DNA from: Acaricomes phytoseiuli DSM 14247
GTDB taxonomy: Bacteria > Actinomycetota > Actinomycetes > Actinomycetales > Micrococcaceae
Assembly (NCBI RefSeq): GCF_000376245.1
Contig: NZ_AQXM01000064.1
Span: 124,001 to 188,000 of the forward strand
Direction: 5' to 3'
DNA length: 64,000 nt
The notes below the pieces were generated by a model. The model ran no database searches. It saw only the letters and a list, made by a program, of their open reading frames with translations, and was not told where the DNA came from. Within the stretch, counting starts at the first letter, position 1; each line of letters opens with the position of its first letter. The translations under genes and the position numbers were made by a program. This document shows positions 54,447-64,000 of the stretch, one piece after another.

Positions 54447-55270
54447 CCGCTCTGTTCCGGGCGTTCGGTGCGCGGAGTCTGCGCACTCGGATGCTCTGCC
54501 GGACCGGTCGAATCAGAGGCCACACCGGTCCCTGCCGGCTCCACCTCTGACTGCTCCGGCTCGGCCGATGCGGGCTCAGCTGCATCGGATTCGGCAGGTT
54601 CCGGTTCTTCACCGATACCGAGCACGTTCGGCACAATCTCACGCAGCTGTTCCAAGGTAATACCGCCCAGACGGACCACGCGTAAACGGCCTCCGGTGGC
54701 GTCGACAATCGTAGAAGGCACCGGTTCGGCTCCATCAGCCGGGCGGTCTCCATCGCCGAGATAGGCTTCGACCGCTCCCCCCAGCTGGGCTTTGGTCCCG
54801 GCAGCTGTCCTGGCGGTGGGCTCGCCCGTGCGGTTCGCCGAGGATACCGCTAGCGGCCCGGTGAGCGTCAGCAGATCCAGCGCCAGCTGATCGTCCGGCA
54901 TCCGCAGGGCTACGGTTCCCTTGGTGTCGCCGAGATCCCAGTCCAGCGTGGGATGTGCGTAGAAGATCATGGTGAGCGCGCCCGGCCAGAACGCTTCGGC
55001 AAGCTGCCGCGCCTCATCGCTGACCTCAGCCGCCAGCCCGTCCAGGGTCTGAAGCCGCTGGATGAGCACGGGCGGCGGCATCGACCGTCCCCGACCCTTA
55101 GCCGCCAGCAGGGTAGCGACCGCAACCGGCGAAAAAGCATCCGCGGCGACACCGTAGACCGTATCGGTGGGCATCACCACGATCTGTTTCTGCGAGATCG
55201 CTTTGCGCGCATGCTCCAAGCCTTCGTGCCGCTGCGCGGGCACCGTGCAGTCGTAGACAATTCCGCTCAC
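54443..55270 (-). CDS. tsaC: L-threonylcarbamoyladenylate synthase (TsaC/YrdC/Sua5)
   Basis: Enzyme that makes threonylcarbamoyl-AMP for t6A in ANN-decoding tRNAs. The YrdC domain fills about 15-210 of the 275 aa: ISQKQIVVMPTDTVYGVAADA near 25-45, KGRGRSMPPPVLIQ near 58-72 and GPLAVSSANRTGEPTARTA near 138-156. From about 218 a Glu/Pro/Ala/Ser-rich, acidic tail of about 55 residues follows, which most short-type TsaC proteins lack; it is also not the Sua5 C-terminal domain. Start GTG 55270 overlaps the prmC stop. Confidence 0.95.
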   Translation of the reverse strand: MSGIVYDCTVPAQRHEGLEHARKAISQKQIVVMPTDTVYGVAADAFSPVAVATLLAAKGRGRSMPPPVLIQRLQTLDGLAAEVSDEARQLAEAFWPGALTMIFYAHPTLDWDLGDTKGTVALRMPDDQLALDLLTLTGPLAVSSANRTGEPTARTAAGTKAQLGGAVEAYLGDGDRPADGAEPVPSTIVDATGGRLRVVRLGGITLEQLREIVPNVLGIGEEPEPAESDAAEPASAEPEQSEVEPAGTGVASDSTGPAEHPSAQTPRTERPEQSG

Positions 55271-56223
55271 GTGCTCATTCTTTCACTTTGATGTCCATGT
55301 TTGCGGCCATTCGCCGCTAAGCGGCCGCCCGTGGCCCGGTCCCGCCCCGTGAGATCGCGATGCCCTTCGACCTCGGCGAAGCCTTCCGCGAGCAGCACTC
55401 TTCGGGCTGCAGCGGCCTGGCTCTCGGCGTGCTCCATGATGAAGTATCCGCCGGGGCGCAGCAGCTTGGCGGCTCGGTGCGCTGCCGCTGCCGGCAGCGT
55501 CATACCCTCGGGCCCGCCGCCATAGAGCGCCAGCTCCGGATCGTGCTCAGCGACTTCCGGATCGACCGGCACCGCCTCATCCGGAATATACGGCGGATTG
55601 CTGACGACGACATCCGCTCTGCCTTCGAGCTCCGGAAAGGCTTCCCGCATGTCCGCCTGCTGCAGAGTCACCGCAAGGCCGGTCCTCTGGATATTGCGCT
55701 CAGCCCAGGCCGCGGCCAGCGCCGATAGTTCCACCGCGTATACCCGGGCTTCCGGCACCTCACTAGCCAGCGCCAGCGCCAGCGCCCCGGATCCGGTGCC
55801 CAGGTCGATCGCTATCGGTGCACCGACAGGAGCTTGCGCACAACTCACCAGCCTTTGCAGTTCTTCGATGGCCGCCTGCGCCACGATCTCGGTCTCCGGT
55901 CGAGGAATGAAAACACCCGGGCCCACCGCTAGCTCCAGATGCCGGAAGGGCGCGATACCGGTGAGATGCTGCAACGGCACACGGCGGACGCGCTGCGCGA
56001 CGAGCTCCGGATATCCTGGTGGAATCTGGGCGCCGCGGAGCGCCACCGCGCGGACTTCGCCTAGGCCCATCCCCAGAAGATGCCCGGCCAGCAACTCGGC
56101 GTCAAGAACAGGGTTCTGCACCCCGGCTTCCGCCAGCTGAGCAGCCGCAGCGCGCACCGCCCCGGCCAGGTCTTCCGATTCCTGCCAGTCCATGTCTTGA
56201 ATCATTCGTGCCTCATCCCTCAT
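55267..56223 (-). CDS. prmC: Peptide chain release factor N5-glutamine methyltransferase PrmC
   Basis: PrmC methylates the GGQ glutamine of release factors. The 318 aa protein has an N-terminal helical domain ([25 protein letters not shown]) and the Rossmann fold with [16 protein letters not shown] near 105-120, [20 protein letters not shown] near 135-154 and the catalytic [19 protein letters not shown] near 205-223 (NPPY). Start at ATG 56223 overlaps the prfA stop as ATGA; ATG 56205 is an alternative. Its substrate RF1 is encoded directly upstream. Confidence 0.96.
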   Translation of the reverse strand: MRDEARMIQDMDWQESEDLAGAVRAAAAQLAEAGVQNPVLDAELLAGHLLGMGLGEVRAVALRGAQIPPGYPELVAQRVRRVPLQHLTGIAPFRHLELAVGPGVFIPRPETEIVAQAAIEELQRLVSCAQAPVGAPIAIDLGTGSGALALALASEVPEARVYAVELSALAAAWAERNIQRTGLAVTLQQADMREAFPELEGRADVVVSNPPYIPDEAVPVDPEVAEHDPELALYGGGPEGMTLPAAAAHRAAKLLRPGGYFIMEHAESQAAAARRVLLAEGFAEVEGHRDLTGRDRATGGRLAANGRKHGHQSERMST

Positions 56224-57293
56224 CCGCCCAAGGCGTCGAGGCGGGCCTGCTCATCCATATCGATGGCGGACTGGACCACAGGGCCCAGATCTCCCCCCAT
56301 CACCGCATCCAGGTTGTAGGCCTTGTAGCCTGTGCGATGGTCGGCAATCCGGTTCTCCGGGAAGTTATACGTGCGGATCCGTTCGGAACGGTCCATCGTG
56401 CGGATCTGAGAGCGGCGCGCCTGGGCGTTCTCAGCATCGATCTGCTCCTGCTGATGAGCGAGCAGACGGGCGCGCAGCACTCTCATCGCCGCTTCGCGGT
56501 TCTGCAGCTGGGACTTCTCATTCTGCATCGCGACGACGATCCCGGTGGGCAGGTGCGTAATCCGCACCGCTGAGTCGGTGGTGTTTACTGACTGCCCGCC
56601 GGGGCCTGAGGAGCGGTAGACGTCGATCTTGAGATCGTTCTGGCTGATCTCCACTTCCTCCGGCTCGTCGACTTCCGGGAACACCAGAACCCCGGCCGCT
56701 GAGGTGTGAATCCGGCCCTGTGATTCGGTCACCGGGACCCGCTGCACCCGATGCACGCCGCCTTCGAATTTAAGCGAGGCGAAGACTCCCTCCGCAGGGT
56801 CGTTGGAGCGGCCCTTGACCGCCAGCTGGATATCCTTGTACCCGCCCAGATCCGATTCCGTAACGGAGATGACTTCGGTCTTCCAACCCCGAGACTCGGC
56901 GTAGCGGGTATACATCCGGACCAGATCGGAGGCGAACAATGCGGATTCATCCCCGCCTTCGCCCGCTTTGACTTCCAGGATGACATCCCGGGCGTCATCC
57001 GGATCGCGGGGAATGAGTAACCGGCGCAGCCTGTCCTGCGCTGTTTCCAGCTGCTCCTGCAATTCAGGGACTTCCGCAGCGAACTCCGGATCCTCTTCAG
57101 CCATTTCCTGGGCCGCCGCGAGATCGTCGTTCAGCTGGCCGACCCGATGATGCGCCTCAACGATATTGCTCAGCTCCGCGTAACGCCGGCCTAATTTCCG
57201 GGCCAACCCGGAATCAGCGTGCACCGCCGGGTCGCTGAGCCGGAGCTGCAGCTCGGCATGCTCATCAAGAAGCCCTTTGATCGAATCGAACAT
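56220..57293 (-). CDS. prfA: Peptide chain release factor 1
   Basis: RF1 terminates translation at UAA and UAG. From ATG 57293 ([19 protein letters not shown]) it is 357 aa, the standard length; an upstream frame to 57386 runs through the rho terminator and is rejected. The catalytic GGQ is in [21 protein letters not shown] near 228-248, and [21 protein letters not shown] near 182-202 contains the PVT codon-reading motif. It starts the coupled chain prfA-prmC-tsaC-glycosyltransferase. Confidence 0.97.
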   Translation of the reverse strand: MFDSIKGLLDEHAELQLRLSDPAVHADSGLARKLGRRYAELSNIVEAHHRVGQLNDDLAAAQEMAEEDPEFAAEVPELQEQLETAQDRLRRLLIPRDPDDARDVILEVKAGEGGDESALFASDLVRMYTRYAESRGWKTEVISVTESDLGGYKDIQLAVKGRSNDPAEGVFASLKFEGGVHRVQRVPVTESQGRIHTSAAGVLVFPEVDEPEEVEISQNDLKIDVYRSSGPGGQSVNTTDSAVRITHLPTGIVVAMQNEKSQLQNREAAMRVLRARLLAHQQEQIDAENAQARRSQIRTMDRSERIRTYNFPENRIADHRTGYKAYNLDAVMGGDLGPVVQSAIDMDEQARLDALGG

Positions 57294-57346
57294 CCCATCC
57301 TCCACAACTGGCGTTTCTCTCATGCCGCGGCGCGCGGCTCTGCACG

Positions 57347-57393
57347 AAAAACGCTCGTGGTCTCCTCCTGAAGCGGGGGAGACCACGAGCGTT
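57347..57393 (-). terminator. Intrinsic terminator of rho
   Basis: A 16-bp perfect stem (57350-57365 with 57378-57393; core CGCTCGTGGTCTCC) with a 12-base loop lies just after the rho stop codon. On the minus strand it is followed by a run of five T (57347-57351). It separates rho from prfA, so prfA probably has its own promoter or depends on read-through. Confidence 0.9.
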
Positions 57394-57400
57394 GAACTAG

Positions 57401-59347
<1,947 letters not shown>

Positions 59348-59686
59348 GAAGGATCCTTCCCCCTCGATATCGACTCCTAGGAGTAGGAGCCGCGTTGATT
59401 AAATGTGCAGCTGGCTCGCCGGCGTCATCACCTCGGCATACCAAAAACCAGCTATCCAGCTCGCAAGGCATCATGCGTCGCCCCGGCGGCACAGCCACGA
59501 TCACTGCGGAAAAGATAGCTTCCCCCGCGAAATTCTCGCCATGCTGCCTGCGAAGTCCGGCCAGTGAGATAGTTCTCATACCACTGGCTGGGAATGTCAC
59601 AAATAAAGCTGAATCAGAGGTTCGCATATGCGGGCTTAAAGTTCATGAAGCAATCTTCAGGCTACCCCCGCAAACGGCTATGCAGC
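59348..59686 (-). other. rho leader and intergenic region with three consecutive palindromes
   Basis: No gene is supported in these 339 bases. Just upstream of the rho GTG lie GAAGGATCCTTC (59348-59359), TCGATATCGA (59364-59373) and ACTCCTAGGAGT (59373-59384), all perfect palindromes nearly end to end. The first includes the only ribosome-site-like AAGGA, so its folding could hide the rho start. The remaining part (59385-59686) has AT-richer patches, likely promoter DNA, and the stop of thrB at its far edge. Confidence 0.6.
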
Positions 59687-60751
59687 CTATGCACTGATAA
59701 TTCTAGCACCTTCTGCTTCAATTCCGATTTCCCGGACACGCCAGAGCGATTCGGCACGCTCCTGCCCAGATGCGGTTTCATCTCTTCGCTGTTCCGCTGA
59801 TCTCAGGAACCGCTCGGCTACTTCGATCGCCTCACGAACCCGCTCCGGTCCATCGACCAGAGCCAAAACCGTCGGCCCCGCACCGGAGATCACCGCGGCG
59901 ATTCCGGCCTCGCGCCAGTGCCGCAACAGGGCTGCACTCTGCGGCATGGCCACTGCCCGCCAATCCTGGTGCAGGTAATCCCTGGTCGCCGGTAGAAGCA
60001 ATGAAGGATCCGTGGTCAGTGCGTGAATGAGCAGCCCGGCCCGGGCAGCATTGGCGGCCGCCAATGAGTGAGCCACGGTCTCCGGCAGCAAAGACCGGGC
60101 CCGCTCGGTCGCCAGCTCGTATTCCGGCACGGCCACCACGGCGCGCAAGCGCCCCTGATTCAGCGGAACTCCGCTGACAAAATACTGCCGGCTCTGCTCA
60201 CTTTTCTGCTCGTCTTTATGCTCGCCGTCTTGTTCTTCTTGTTCTTCTTGCGCCCCACGCCAGTTGTGCCAGGAAATCGTCAGGCCTCCGTGCAGGGCCG
60301 GGGCCACATTATCCGGATGGCCTTCCAACGCAGCAGCGGCGGCAAAAACCGCATCGAGGCCCGGCCGTGCTTCCTCCGGAAGCAGCTGCCAAGCCGCCAG
60401 CGAAGCTGCGACGATCGCCGCGGCGGAGGAACCAAGGCCTCTGCCGTGCGGGATGCTGTTCTCGGCAATCAGGCGGAGCCCACCTCGCCGATACTGATAC
60501 CGGGCAAGAAAGGCGTCGATGCAGCGTACCGAAAGGTGGCTGGCATCTCGTGGCAGCCGATCACTGCCGGCGCCCCGGATCTCGATCTCCAAACCGTCAT
60601 CGGCTGCTGCCTCCACGGTCAACGTGTCGTACCAGCTCAGCGCCAGTCCCAGGGAATCGAACCCCGGGCCCAGATTCGCGCTGGTGGCCGGCACGCGCAC
60701 GCAGACCTGCTGGCCAGGGCTGATGATCGGAAGCGGCAAGGCGATCGGCAT
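59687..60751 (-). CDS. thrB: Homoserine kinase
   Basis: GHMP kinase of 354 aa that phosphorylates L-homoserine in threonine synthesis. The motif VRVPATSANLGPGFDSLGLAL is near 18-38, and the ATP-binding loop ENSIPHGRGLGSSAAAIVAAS near 97-117. A charged, Glu/Gln/Lys-rich insertion lies near 167-190 (including EEQEEQDGEHKDEQ), longer than in typical ThrB, encoded by a short 9-bp repeat. ISGAGPTVLALV near 283-294 is the C-terminal signature. It starts four bases after the thrC stop. Confidence 0.95.
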   Translation of the reverse strand: MPIALPLPIISPGQQVCVRVPATSANLGPGFDSLGLALSWYDTLTVEAAADDGLEIEIRGAGSDRLPRDASHLSVRCIDAFLARYQYRRGGLRLIAENSIPHGRGLGSSAAAIVAASLAAWQLLPEEARPGLDAVFAAAAALEGHPDNVAPALHGGLTISWHNWRGAQEEQEEQDGEHKDEQKSEQSRQYFVSGVPLNQGRLRAVVAVPEYELATERARSLLPETVAHSLAAANAARAGLLIHALTTDPSLLLPATRDYLHQDWRAVAMPQSAALLRHWREAGIAAVISGAGPTVLALVDGPERVREAIEVAERFLRSAEQRRDETASGQERAESLWRVREIGIEAEGARIISA

Positions 60752-60754
60752 CGT

Positions 60755-61891
60755 TCAGCCTTCCAGCCCGAGCGCCCGGGCGGCGCTCACCACGTCGAAA
60801 TCGACTTTCTCCGGCTGCATCGGTGTGCCATCGAGGTTCTGCAGGCCCCAATCGGGGTCTTTCAAACCGTGTCCGGTCACCGTAATCACGATGCGCTGGC
60901 CCGGTTGCAGCTCCCCGGCCCGGAACTTCTTGAAGATGCCCGCCGCACCGGCAGCCGATGCGGGTTCCACGAAGACGCCCTCTCGAGCGGAAAGCCATCG
61001 ATGCGCCTCCAGGATCTGATCATCGGCCACTGCCTCGATCACTCCCCCGGATTCATCCCGGGCTGCTTCCGCCTGTTCCCAGGAGGCCGGGTTCCCGATC
61101 CGGATCGCCGTAGCGATGGTATCCGGCTCGGTCACGGGGTGACCCGCAACGATGGGTGCCGCACCAGCCGCCTGGAACCCCCACATCCGCGGGCGTCGTG
61201 CGGAAACAGCGGGTGCATTCCCAGAGGGCTCGGCGTACTCTCGATAACCTTTCCAGTAGGCCGTGATATTCCCGGCATTGCCCACCGGCAGCGCATGGAT
61301 GTCTGGGGCGTCGCCGAGAACGTCGACGACCTCGAAAGCCGCGGTCTTCTGACCTTCGATGCGGGCCGGGTTCACCGAGTTCACCAGGAACACCGGATAG
61401 GCCTCAGCCAGCTTGCGGGCCAGCTCCAGGCAGTTGTCGAAGTTGCCGTCCACCTGCAGCAGTCGTGCACCGTGCGCCAAAGCCTGACTCAGCTTGCCCA
61501 TGCTGATCTTGCCTTCCGGGACGAGCACTGCGCAGCTCAAGCCGGCGGCCGTCGCATACGCAGCAGCAGAGGCCGAGGTGTTACCGGTGGAAGCGCAGAC
61601 CACCGCCTGCGCACCGGCGGCTACCGCGGCGGTCATCGCCATCGTCATGCCGCGGTCTTTGAAACTGCCGGTGGGGTTCATGCCTTCGACCTTGATCCAA
61701 ACTTCGCATCCAGTCAGCTCAGCCAGTTTCTCGGCCCGGACCAGCGGCGTGCCGCCCTCGCCCAGACTGATCACCCGCGTCTGGGCAGTCACCGGCAGCC
61801 GGTCGGCGTACTCTCGGATCACACCGCGCCATAACGAGGCACCGGTGGCGTTGTTCTTCTCTTGGGGCGCCCCAGGCGTTGCGTCAATCAC
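60755..61891 (-). CDS. thrC: Threonine synthase
   Basis: PLP enzyme of 378 aa that turns O-phosphohomoserine into threonine. The PLP Lys is in [20 protein letters not shown] near 73-92, with [17 protein letters not shown] near 100-116 and the phosphate loop [19 protein letters not shown] near 200-218. The size and motifs match the short, actinobacterial ThrC type. It lies four bases after hom and before thrB. Confidence 0.97.
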   Translation of the reverse strand: MIDATPGAPQEKNNATGASLWRGVIREYADRLPVTAQTRVISLGEGGTPLVRAEKLAELTGCEVWIKVEGMNPTGSFKDRGMTMAMTAAVAAGAQAVVCASTGNTSASAAAYATAAGLSCAVLVPEGKISMGKLSQALAHGARLLQVDGNFDNCLELARKLAEAYPVFLVNSVNPARIEGQKTAAFEVVDVLGDAPDIHALPVGNAGNITAYWKGYREYAEPSGNAPAVSARRPRMWGFQAAGAAPIVAGHPVTEPDTIATAIRIGNPASWEQAEAARDESGGVIEAVADDQILEAHRWLSAREGVFVEPASAAGAAGIFKKFRAGELQPGQRIVITVTGHGLKDPDWGLQNLDGTPMQPEKVDFDVVSAARALGLEG

Positions 61892-61894
61892 GGT

Positions 61895-63295
61895 TCAGCT
61901 TCCTTCTACTCTCAGCACGGAGGACACGGAGTACACCACCGGCAATCTTTCGAGCCCGGCGACCGTCGCGGCCAGATCTGCTTCCTGGGCCCGGTGCGTT
62001 ATCACGCGCAGTTGGGCGAGCCCCGCTTCCGGCGAACCAGTGCCCTGAGCCCCTTCTTCGGCGACTCCTTCCAATGGCACGCTCACGCTCTGTCTGAAAG
62101 CCTCGATGGAGACTCCCTGCTCAGCGAAGACTCCGGCGACCTGTGCCAGGGCTCCGGGTTCATCGTTGACTTCCAGGGCGATGGAGAATCTCGACACCGC
62201 GTGATCGAGCGCGAGCACCGGCAATCGCAACGGCGTGATCTCGGTGATCGCGGGGCCGCCGGAAGCGATCCGCCAGGCCGCGGAGACGACATCTCCCATC
62301 ACTGCTGAAGCCGTGGGCGCACCGCCGGCGCCGGCGCCGTAGAACATCAGCTGTCCGGCGTTCTCAGCCTCCACGAACACCGCGTTGTAGCCGCCTCGGA
62401 CCCCGGCGAGCGGGTGGTCTCTGGGCACCAGCACCGGGTGGACCCGCACGCTCACGCCCTGGCCCGCCGCCGCGGGCAGCGGCAGCAGTTCGGCGACCGC
62501 GAGCAGTTTGATCACATAGCCGTCTTCAGCGGCGGCGCGGATATCCTCGGCAGTCACCCGAGTGATGCCCTCGGTGTAGACGTCTTCCTGGCGCAGCTCG
62601 GTATGAAAAGCCATCGATGCCAGGATCGCGGCTTTAGCCGCGGCGTCATGGCCATCGACGTCAAGGGCTGGATCCGCCTCCAGGTACCCTAGCGCACCCG
62701 CTTCATCGAAGACCTCTTGATAGCTGACGCCATGAGTGTCCATCCGATCCAGCATGTAATTAGTGGTGCCGTTGACGATGCCGAGGATGCGCTGGATACG
62801 ATCGCCGGAAAGCGAGTCCTGGATCAGGCGGATGATCGGAATGGCCCCGGCGACTGCTGCTTCGAAGGATAAGTGCGCCCCCGATTCGTCAGCCAGCTGG
62901 TACAGCTCCGGGCCGTACCTGGCCAGCAGCGCTTTATTGCCAGTGATCACGCTCTTGCCGTTGCGCAGGGCCCGGCGCACGTACTGGTGGGCCGGCTCGA
63001 TCCCGCCGATGAGCTCAATCACGATATCCGCCTCGGCCAGCAGCGCCTCCGCGTCGGTGCGCAGCAGCTCCGACGGCAATTCGGCATCCCGTTGCGCACC
63101 GGGGTCACGGACCAGAATGCCGGTCAGCTCCAGCGGCGCACCGATTCTCTCGGCGAAGTCGGCAGAATCCGTCAGGATGATCCGGGCGACCTGGGCTCCG
63201 ACGGTGCCGGCACCCAGTAAGGCGATCCGAATCGGCGCGGATCGCGTCCCTCCGCTGACTCCCCCGGCGGATCTCTCGGCTGTCTGATCACTCAT
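61895..63295 (-). CDS. hom: Homoserine dehydrogenase with C-terminal ACT domain
   Basis: Enzyme of 466 aa from ATG 63295 (MSDQTAERS), with AGAGG as ribosome site; a longer frame to 63349 is less likely. The Rossmann motif IRIALLGAGTVGAQVARIIL is near 24-43, GIEPAHQYVRRALRNGKSVITGNKALL region near 100-125, and NGTTNYMLDRMDTHGVSYQEV with catalytic residues and EADPALDVDGHDAAAKAAIL near 180-225. The C-terminal ACT domain (FSIALEVNDEPGALAQVAGVF) is the likely threonine feedback site. It follows lysA by 54 bp. Confidence 0.96.
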   Translation of the reverse strand: MSDQTAERSAGGVSGGTRSAPIRIALLGAGTVGAQVARIILTDSADFAERIGAPLELTGILVRDPGAQRDAELPSELLRTDAEALLAEADIVIELIGGIEPAHQYVRRALRNGKSVITGNKALLARYGPELYQLADESGAHLSFEAAVAGAIPIIRLIQDSLSGDRIQRILGIVNGTTNYMLDRMDTHGVSYQEVFDEAGALGYLEADPALDVDGHDAAAKAAILASMAFHTELRQEDVYTEGITRVTAEDIRAAAEDGYVIKLLAVAELLPLPAAAGQGVSVRVHPVLVPRDHPLAGVRGGYNAVFVEAENAGQLMFYGAGAGGAPTASAVMGDVVSAAWRIASGGPAITEITPLRLPVLALDHAVSRFSIALEVNDEPGALAQVAGVFAEQGVSIEAFRQSVSVPLEGVAEEGAQGTGSPEAGLAQLRVITHRAQEADLAATVAGLERLPVVYSVSSVLRVEGS

Positions 63296-63349
63296 GAGTG
63301 CGCCTCTCCCCTCTGCTCGGTTTCTGCACGGCCCTGCCCGATAGGTCAT

Positions 63350-64000
63350 TCAGGATTCGACGTCCCTCGTCAGGAGGTCCGCCTCGGTTTCGCCACGGAT
63401 GATCGTCCGGGCTTCGCCCTCCCGGACCGCGATCACCGCCGGGCGGGGCTGGTAGTTGTAGTTGCTCGCGAGCGACCAGCAGTAGGCTCCAGTGCCGGGC
63501 ACGGCCAGCAGATCCCCCGCCTCGATATTCCCGGGCAGGTAGACGTCCCGTACCACGATGTCCCCTGATTCGCAGTGCTTACCGGCCACACGGCTCAGCA
63601 CCGGGACCGGCTGACCGGGCTCAGCACGGCCCGTGGCTGCGGGCCGGCCGAGCACCGCGGTGTAATCGGCTTCGTAGAGCACGGGGCGCGGATTGTCGCT
63701 CATCCCCCCGTCGACGGAGACATAGCGGCGCAGAGCCGAAGACGAAGCTGCAGAAGGAACTGGAGCAGCGGGGTGGGCCTCGGGCTCCACCGCGACATCT
63801 TTGATCGTGCCGACCCGATACAGAGTGAAGGTACTCGGCCCGGCGATAGCCCGCCCCGGTTCGATCGAGATCCGCGGCAGAGTCAGCTGCCAGCGAGCGC
63901 ATTCAGCGGCCACGACTTCAGCCATCGCCCCGGCGATCTCCTCAGGACTCCTGGGCGAGTCCGCCTCGGTATAAGCGATACCGTACCCCCCGCCGAGATC
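63350..64000 (-). CDS. lysA: Diaminopimelate decarboxylase (LysA), 5' end outside the window
   Basis: C-terminal part (217 residues) of an alanine-racemase-fold PLP enzyme that makes lysine from meso-DAP. The visible portion begins with DLGGGYGIAYTEAD, typical of LysA, and continues with LPRISIEPGRAIAGPSTFTLY, YVSVDGGMSDNPRPVLYEADY, VAGKHCESGDIVVRDVYLPG with the catalytic Cys/Glu pair, and VPGTGAYCWSLASNYNYQPRP. The frame is open up to position 64000, so the start lies beyond the window. It heads the group lysA-hom-thrC-thrB. Confidence 0.95.
   Translation of the reverse strand, partial: DLGGGYGIAYTEADSPRSPEEIAGAMAEVVAAECARWQLTLPRISIEPGRAIAGPSTFTLYRVGTIKDVAVEPEAHPAAPVPSAASSSALRRYVSVDGGMSDNPRPVLYEADYTAVLGRPAATGRAEPGQPVPVLSRVAGKHCESGDIVVRDVYLPGNIEAGDLLAVPGTGAYCWSLASNYNYQPRPAVIAVREGEARTIIRGETEADLLTRDVES

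Overview
This window is an ordered, gene-dense stretch of an actinobacterial chromosome, most likely from the Micrococcales and close to Micrococcaceae (Arthrobacter, Glutamicibacter or Kocuria-like). The case rests on content: a pupylation locus (pafBC, pafA, pup, dop, arc), mycothiol synthesis (mshC), the mismatch-repair nuclease gene nucS, a Rho factor with a large Arg/Asn-rich insertion, and actinobacterial families such as DUF2017, DUF3039, DUF5703 and DUF2550. The DNA is GC-rich, with many GTG starts and many 4-base ATGA/GTGA gene overlaps. I saw no tRNA, rRNA, CRISPR array, insertion sequence or prophage.

Layout. Positions 1-18.5 kb hold helY-tatC-tatA, a small membrane protein, an amino-acid permease on the opposite strand, and the Pup locus: pafBC, two FKBP isomerases, pafA, pup, dop, arc, trmI, an M50 protease and a HAD phosphatase. 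The 20S proteasome genes prcB and prcA are absent from their usual place, and the Arc ATPase lacks the C-terminal tail that docks on the proteasome. From 18.7 to 30 kb come a PAC2 protein, mshC, uppP, a degenerate aldo/keto reductase, and the cluster clpS-DUF2017-murI-MBL-rph-rdgB. Divergent from clpS is an NAD salvage pair, pncB-pncA.

From 30 to 42.6 kb lie a SF2 helicase with a DUF3039 partner, nagB, an Old Yellow Enzyme gene broken by an in-frame TGA, a thioredoxin-like TPR protein, an unidentified membrane protein, an AI-2E family transporter, a hydrolase, a zinc-binding small protein divergent from nucS, nagA and a cold-shock gene. From 42.6 to 51.2 kb is the F1Fo ATP synthase operon (two atpI/atpZ-like genes, then atpBEFHAGDC and DUF2550). 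From 51.3 to 59.4 kb come a WecA/TagO-like transferase, a two-domain glycosyltransferase, tsaC, prmC, prfA and rho. From 59.7 kb to the end is the threonine branch, thrB, thrC and hom, with lysA cut by the window edge. Most of these run on the minus strand.

How parts fit. Dop deamidates the GGQ end of Pup, PafA ligates Pup to lysines, Arc unfolds pupylated proteins, and PafBC is the WYL-domain DNA-damage activator. Without prcBA nearby, the module looks built for pupylation without proteasomal degradation, though prcBA could lie elsewhere. tsaC, prmC and prfA serve translation and are translationally coupled to the unusual glycosyltransferase. nagA and nagB together turn GlcNAc-6-phosphate into fructose-6-phosphate.

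The most notable items are the proteasome-less Pup locus with its truncated Arc tail, the fused double glycosyltransferase, the aldo/keto reductase lacking catalytic residues, the nonsense-disrupted flavin oxidoreductase, and several unexplained palindromes in promoter or leader regions (rho, clpS/pncB, the AI-2E transporter, and the atpA-atpG gap).
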